Source: DQWO01 sp964478545
GTDB taxonomy: Bacteria > Desulfobacterota > Anaeroferrophillalia > Anaeroferrophillales > Anaeroferrophillaceae
Direction of reading: 5' to 3'
Length of the DNA: 64,000 nucleotides
Assembly (NCBI GenBank): GCA_964478545.1
Contig: CAYZIS010000003.1
Location: 62,001 to 126,000, forward strand
Shown here: one piece after another, positions 60,650-64,000 of the stretch
Position numbering within the stretch: the first letter of the stretch is position 1
Layout: each line of letters starts with the position of its first letter
Made by a program: the position numbers and the translations under genes
Notes under the pieces: generated by a model
What the model saw: only the letters and a program-made list of their open reading frames with translations
What the model was told of the DNA's origin: nothing
Databases searched by the model: none

Positions 60650-62548
60650 TCACCATCCTTTGTGCCCTTGGGCTCGATCCTGCCGGGTACGATACTGGTA
60701 GAGGAATTTTCTTTGCAGCAGTCCCCCGGGGTCATCCGGCACCCGACGCAGCCACTGCTCCAGGGCCTGTTGCTTGGCATCCATCGGTTTTTCCTCCTCA
60801 GTAGCGCTGGTCGCGGCTTTCTTTTGTTCCTCTTGCTTTTCTTTCTCTGATTTTTCCGCCTTTCCTGTCGCGGTTTTTGCGGCGGCGTCATCTGAAGATC
60901 GGGCCGTATCCGGAGCAGATTTTTTATCCTGCCGTTGCTTATCCGCTTGGGTCTGCCTGGGGGCAGTCGATTGCTGATCTTCCTGATGGTGATCCGTCTG
61001 ATTCGCTGAATTCTGCTGCTGTTTCTGATCCTGCTGACCGGAGGATTGCTTTTCTTTGTTTGTATCCTGATGTTTTTGATTATTCTGTTCCGACCGTTGT
61101 TGGTCCTGGTTCTGTTCTTGTTTTTTTTGCTCTTTTTCCTGTTGCTGATTGTCCTTTTTTGGGGATTTATCCTGCTTTTTTTGTTTCTGTTGTTTTTCCA
61201 GAAATTTTGCCACCAGTTCCCGATTAAAACGGGCATCTCCCATCTGTGGATTCAGCTTGAGGGCCTGATCGTAGGCAGCCAGCGCCTTTTCAAGCTTTCC
61301 AGCCCGGGCCAGGGCGTTACCACGGTTGTAGAAATCTTTGGCTGAGCTAAGCGGTTCAAGGGTGGCGGCCGCCTCCTTGAACTTCCCGGTCCTATACAGG
61401 GACGCAGCCTTCCAGGCGGGATCTTTAGCTAGTTGCGCCGCTGCCTTATAATCTTTTTGCTGAAAAGCTGTTGTTGCCTGTTGATCAGATCTCTGCCAGA
61501 GATCCTGCCAATTAAAAGCGGCGGCCGGATCAGCATGGAACAAGAGAACGACCAGGATCACCAACAGCCAACCTCTACGGAAGCAAAAAGCTGCCATTAA
61601 TACCAGAGGAAGCAACAACCAGGGACCCCGATCAAGCCATTGATCGCCAGTCAGCTCGCTTTTTTTTCGCTTTTTCGGAAAAAGAACGGTAGGCTGATTG
61701 AGAACTGAAAATGCAGAATCCGGCGCCTCGATATCAACATATCGTCCTCCACCCTTGACCGCCACCTGGCGCAACAAATCAAAATTCGGCACCGGCACGA
61801 CAATATTGCCCTGATCATCTTTCAGGTATCCTCCATCCGGCAGTGGCACCGGAGCGCCCTCCCTGGTACCAACAGCAATGACATCCAGACGATAGCCTGC
61901 TTTATTAAGCTTCGCGGCAACCTTGACCGCCGCCTCATCAGCATCATCAGCAACCAAAATGATCTGACCACGACTGACTGCCGCCCGCCGGAGTAGTTCG
62001 CCGGCTTTTTCCAGGCCCCGGTCGGCCCGGCTGCCCTGCACCGGAACCGTGTTGGTAGTAAGACTGGGAAGAAGGTTGAGAATCGTGGCCCGGTCATCAG
62101 TCAACGGCGTAACGATAAAGCTGTCACCGGCAAAAACCACCAGCCCCTGATCAATCCCGACACCGGCTTTAATCAGATCTATTGCTTTATAACGCGCCCT
62201 AGTCAGACGACTTGGGGGAATATCAGGAGATTGCATCGAAAGTGACAAATCAAGGACGATAACCCGGCCGGTGGCCGACCTGAACAGCGGCTGGGGCCGT
62301 CGTTCCCAGGTGGGGCCGGCCAGGGCCAGGGTGGCAAGCAGCAGCATAAGCAGAAGAGCTCCGGAGATCCTTTTGGCTGAGGTTTCGGATTCTCCCACGA
62401 GAAGTTTCCCCAGCAGGTGACGGTCACAAACCTTGTCCCACCGGCTTTTACCACTCTCCTGTTTTCGCCAGCCGTTCAGCAGCCAAAGACCAAGAGGGAA
62501 CGCCAACAGCCACCAGGGCCGCAGGAAATGGAAGTTATGAAAATTCAT
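60650..62548 (-). CDS. batB: BatB-BatC fusion: membrane-anchored VWA protein with TPR and Gln/Lys-rich tail
   Basis: 632 residues. Two N-terminal helices, a VWA domain (VIVLDLSLSMQSPDIPPSRL; MIDAS DxSxS; then DQGLVVFAGDSFIVTPLTDD), a transmembrane pair near residue 310-345, then a BatC-like TPR region (AKDFYNRGNALARAGKLEKA, LAAYDQALKLNPQMGDARFN). The last ~170 residues are very Gln/Lys/Asp-rich (EQKKQEQNQDQQRSEQNNQK), a disordered tail that ends LRRVPDDPGGLLQRKFLYQY, the BatC signature. In many genomes BatB and BatC are separate. It overlaps batA by 14 bases. Confidence 0.9.
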   Translation of the reverse strand: MNFHNFHFLRPWWLLAFPLGLWLLNGWRKQESGKSRWDKVCDRHLLGKLLVGESETSAKRISGALLLMLLLATLALAGPTWERRPQPLFRSATGRVIVLDLSLSMQSPDIPPSRLTRARYKAIDLIKAGVGIDQGLVVFAGDSFIVTPLTDDRATILNLLPSLTTNTVPVQGSRADRGLEKAGELLRRAAVSRGQIILVADDADEAAVKVAAKLNKAGYRLDVIAVGTREGAPVPLPDGGYLKDDQGNIVVPVPNFDLLRQVAVKGGGRYVDIEAPDSAFSVLNQPTVLFPKKRKKSELTGDQWLDRGPWLLLPLVLMAAFCFRRGWLLVILVVLLFHADPAAAFNWQDLWQRSDQQATTAFQQKDYKAAAQLAKDPAWKAASLYRTGKFKEAAATLEPLSSAKDFYNRGNALARAGKLEKALAAYDQALKLNPQMGDARFNRELVAKFLEKQQKQKKQDKSPKKDNQQQEKEQKKQEQNQDQQRSEQNNQKHQDTNKEKQSSGQQDQKQQQNSANQTDHHQEDQQSTAPRQTQADKQRQDKKSAPDTARSSDDAAAKTATGKAEKSEKEKQEEQKKAATSATEEEKPMDAKQQALEQWLRRVPDDPGGLLQRKFLYQYRTRQDRAQGHKGW

Positions 62549-63518
62549 GGTGTCTGGTTACCATCAGTAAAAATGTGAGCAGCAAGGCGGTGCTTAAGGG
62601 CCAATAGAAGAGGTCACGAACAGGACGCAGGTTCTGGTCTTCACTGACTACCGGTTCAAGCTTATCAAGCAGGGCATATATTTTTTCCAGCTCCCGGGGG
62701 TCGCGGGCACGAAAGTAACGACCGCCGGTGAGTTTGGCAATCTTTTGCAAGGTTTTTTCATCGAGATCAGCTGATGGATTAACCACCCGCTGGCCAAAAA
62801 AGGTATTGACCACCATCCGATCGGCCCCGACTCCGATGGTATAGATGGATACTTTCTCTTCGGTCGCCAGTTCGGCTGCTTTCAATGGATCGATAGCACC
62901 CGCAGTGTTGGCACCATCTGTCAACAGGATTAGTACTTTCCGTTTACCAGGCCTTTTCTGCAGGCGTTTAACCGCCAGTCCCAGGGCATCGCCAATAGCA
63001 GTTTTTTTGCCGGCAATACCGATCAATGATTCCTGCAGCAGCTGATTGACCGTTTTGCGATCAAGTGAAAGCGGTGTCTGCAGGTAGGCCCGGGTACCGA
63101 AAAGAATCAGGCCGAGGCGATCACCCTGACGGCGCTTGATAAAATTTCCGGCAATTTTTTTAATCATGGTCAGCCGATCAACGGTTTGATTATCCAGTTC
63201 CATATCTTTGATCTGCATACTCCCGGAAATATCGACCGCCAGTAGCAGATCACGGCCACTGATCGGAGTACTCAAAGGTTCACCAATCCATTGAGGACGA
63301 GCTGCAGCTCCGACCAGCAGAATCCAGGCCAAAATCGCCAGTAGCCGAATCCAGGTGGAGCTTTTGCCGCTGCTGAACTGGCGAAAACCGGCAAGTTCCC
63401 GGTAAAATGGTACTTTCAGGGCCATGCCGGAGGTTGTGCGGGCCCGGGGCAGCAAAAGATAGGCCAGGATGGGCAGGGGTAGAACGAAAAACATCCAGGG
63501 CCAGGCAAAGGTGGTCAT
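62535..63518 (-). CDS. batA: BatA-like membrane VWA protein
   Basis: 327 residues from the ATG at 63518 (GGAGG 6 bases upstream). N-terminal helices (WPWMFFVLPLPILAYLLLPR and WIRLLAILAWILLVGAAARP), a VWA domain with MIDAS DISGSMQIKD near residue 95, ILLTDGANTAG, and a C-terminal helix (FYWPLSTALLLTFLLMVTRH). Its start overlaps the stop of the DUF4381 gene (ATGA). Confidence 0.93.
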   Translation of the reverse strand: MTTFAWPWMFFVLPLPILAYLLLPRARTTSGMALKVPFYRELAGFRQFSSGKSSTWIRLLAILAWILLVGAAARPQWIGEPLSTPISGRDLLLAVDISGSMQIKDMELDNQTVDRLTMIKKIAGNFIKRRQGDRLGLILFGTRAYLQTPLSLDRKTVNQLLQESLIGIAGKKTAIGDALGLAVKRLQKRPGKRKVLILLTDGANTAGAIDPLKAAELATEEKVSIYTIGVGADRMVVNTFFGQRVVNPSADLDEKTLQKIAKLTGGRYFRARDPRELEKIYALLDKLEPVVSEDQNLRPVRDLFYWPLSTALLLTFLLMVTRHHEFS

Positions 63519-64000
63519 GCTTGCCTCCGGGTTTTTCGTTTTTGCGCCCCAAACCACTTTTCAATAACTTTCCCCAAAGCCTCAAGATCAGTAGCCGTAA
63601 CCGGGGCATAGATCTCTTCCAACAGCGGACGAAGCTCAGCATCGATAATTTTCAGACCTTTCTCCCCTGCCCTCTCTTTGAGAAAATCAAGCCATGGTTG
63701 ACCGCAGAGACCGGCGACCTGGTGTCGGGGGAAAAAGACCAGACAGAAACGACGCAGCAGGGCAGAAATATCCTGCAGGGTCTGGAGCTGAATTTCAGGA
63801 CTCCTACTGTGCAGGTCAAGCTGGGAAAGCTCTTGCAGAGCCAGCTTAATCGGCCGCTTGAAAAGCTGCCGCTGCCGCCATTTATAAAAGATATAGGCAA
63901 ACAGTACTAACAGTAGAAAACTCAGTATCCACCAACCTGGAGCCGGGGGCCACCAGCTGGGGACAGGAGGTAGGTGGATATCTTTTAAGGCTGTCAGGGG
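63515..64000 (-). CDS. DUF4381-domain membrane protein, cut by the window end
   Basis: The open frame runs off the right edge; 161 codons are visible. LPPVPSWWPPAPGWWILSFL is the characteristic proline/tryptophan start of DUF4381, with a membrane helix (ILSFLLLVLFAYIFYKWRQR) and a cytoplasmic helical part (ISALLRRFCLVFFPRHQVAG, LCGQPWLDFLKERAG). It belongs to the Bat/MoxR operons, so DUF58 and a MoxR ATPase are expected beyond the edge. Confidence 0.85.
   Translation of the reverse strand, partial: PLTALKDIHLPPVPSWWPPAPGWWILSFLLLVLFAYIFYKWRQRQLFKRPIKLALQELSQLDLHSRSPEIQLQTLQDISALLRRFCLVFFPRHQVAGLCGQPWLDFLKERAGEKGLKIIDAELRPLLEEIYAPVTATDLEALGKVIEKWFGAQKRKTRRQA

Noticed and set aside
60628..61236. 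203-residue N-terminal extension of the BatD reading frame
   Set aside because: It is an arginine/lysine/serine-rich shadow of the batBC coding strand; signal peptide and ribosome-binding site place the start at 60627.
61046..61345. Plus-strand ORF rich in Leu/Phe that looks like a membrane protein
   Set aside because: It is the antisense of the Gln/Lys-rich tail of batBC, whose codons read as Leu/Phe on the other strand.

Overview
The window reads as a chromosomal segment of an anaerobic deltaproteobacterium-like organism (Desulfobacterota/Desulfuromonadota type). This is inferred from gene content and order, not from a marker-gene tree. The supporting signs are the run ftsH-folP-cdaA-ybbR-glmM-pdxJ-acpS-nnr followed by tsaE-lysC-cimA, a PxxKW cysteine-rich protein, a DUF2148 ferredoxin-like protein, a Bat (aerotolerance) operon and a TRAP transporter. 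Base composition is moderate and coding density is high outside three disturbed zones.

Region 1 (1-6016) looks like one end of an integrated element lodged against the 3' end of tRNA-Leu(UAA). It holds an excisionase-like HTH protein, a 52-residue ORF, a DUF3987 primase-helicase, a cluster of 9-bp repeats facing inverted partners, an HNH remnant, a ParB-like start fused to a GIY-YIG nuclease, a lipoprotein, a secreted protein and a palindrome made of two DnaA-box-like halves. Region 2 (6117-11068, minus strand) has ihfB-like, pgsA, tRNA-Gly, tRNA-Cys and tRNA-Leu in the order of E. coli pgsA-glyW-cysT-leuZ, preceded by rnr and der. Region 3 (11545-34585, mostly plus) is the housekeeping core: proteolysis, folate, c-di-AMP synthesis coupled to glucosamine-1-phosphate formation, B6, acyl-carrier activation, metabolite repair, ribosome hibernation, adenine salvage, t6A, aspartate and isoleucine pathways, and pyrimidine synthesis. 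Region 4 (34577-49612, mostly minus) holds PilZ, lapAB, HIT, recJ, coaD, rsmD, a deoxynucleoside kinase, and the M50 protease-trpS-scpA-scpB-rluB operon.

Region 5 (49613-58790) is a decaying catabolic locus. A minus-strand set (molybdenum hydroxylase coxM/coxS/coxL-like, hydantoinase-B-like, phenylacetate-CoA ligase) diverges from a plus-strand TRAP transporter, an acyl-CoA dehydrogenase remnant and a GntR regulator. Almost every enzyme gene except paaK carries an internal deletion, nonsense codon or frameshift, while the transporter and regulator are open. Region 6 (58822-64000, minus) is a Bat operon: DUF4381, batA, a batB-batC fusion, and batD.

The most interesting signals are non-coding. 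A ~245-bp miniature inverted-repeat element occurs as two complete copies (11113-11358 and 27002-27246), each flanked by its own 9-bp target duplication, and as one truncated copy (47549-47640) that supplies the stop codon of a DUF4139 gene. Other repeat signals are a second palindromic repeat pair flanking tsaE-distal/lysC-rimI in inverted orientation, a GC-rich dispersed repeat around the decaying locus, an internally deleted IS with both ends kept, and a 328-bp tandem duplication that creates chimeric small ORFs.
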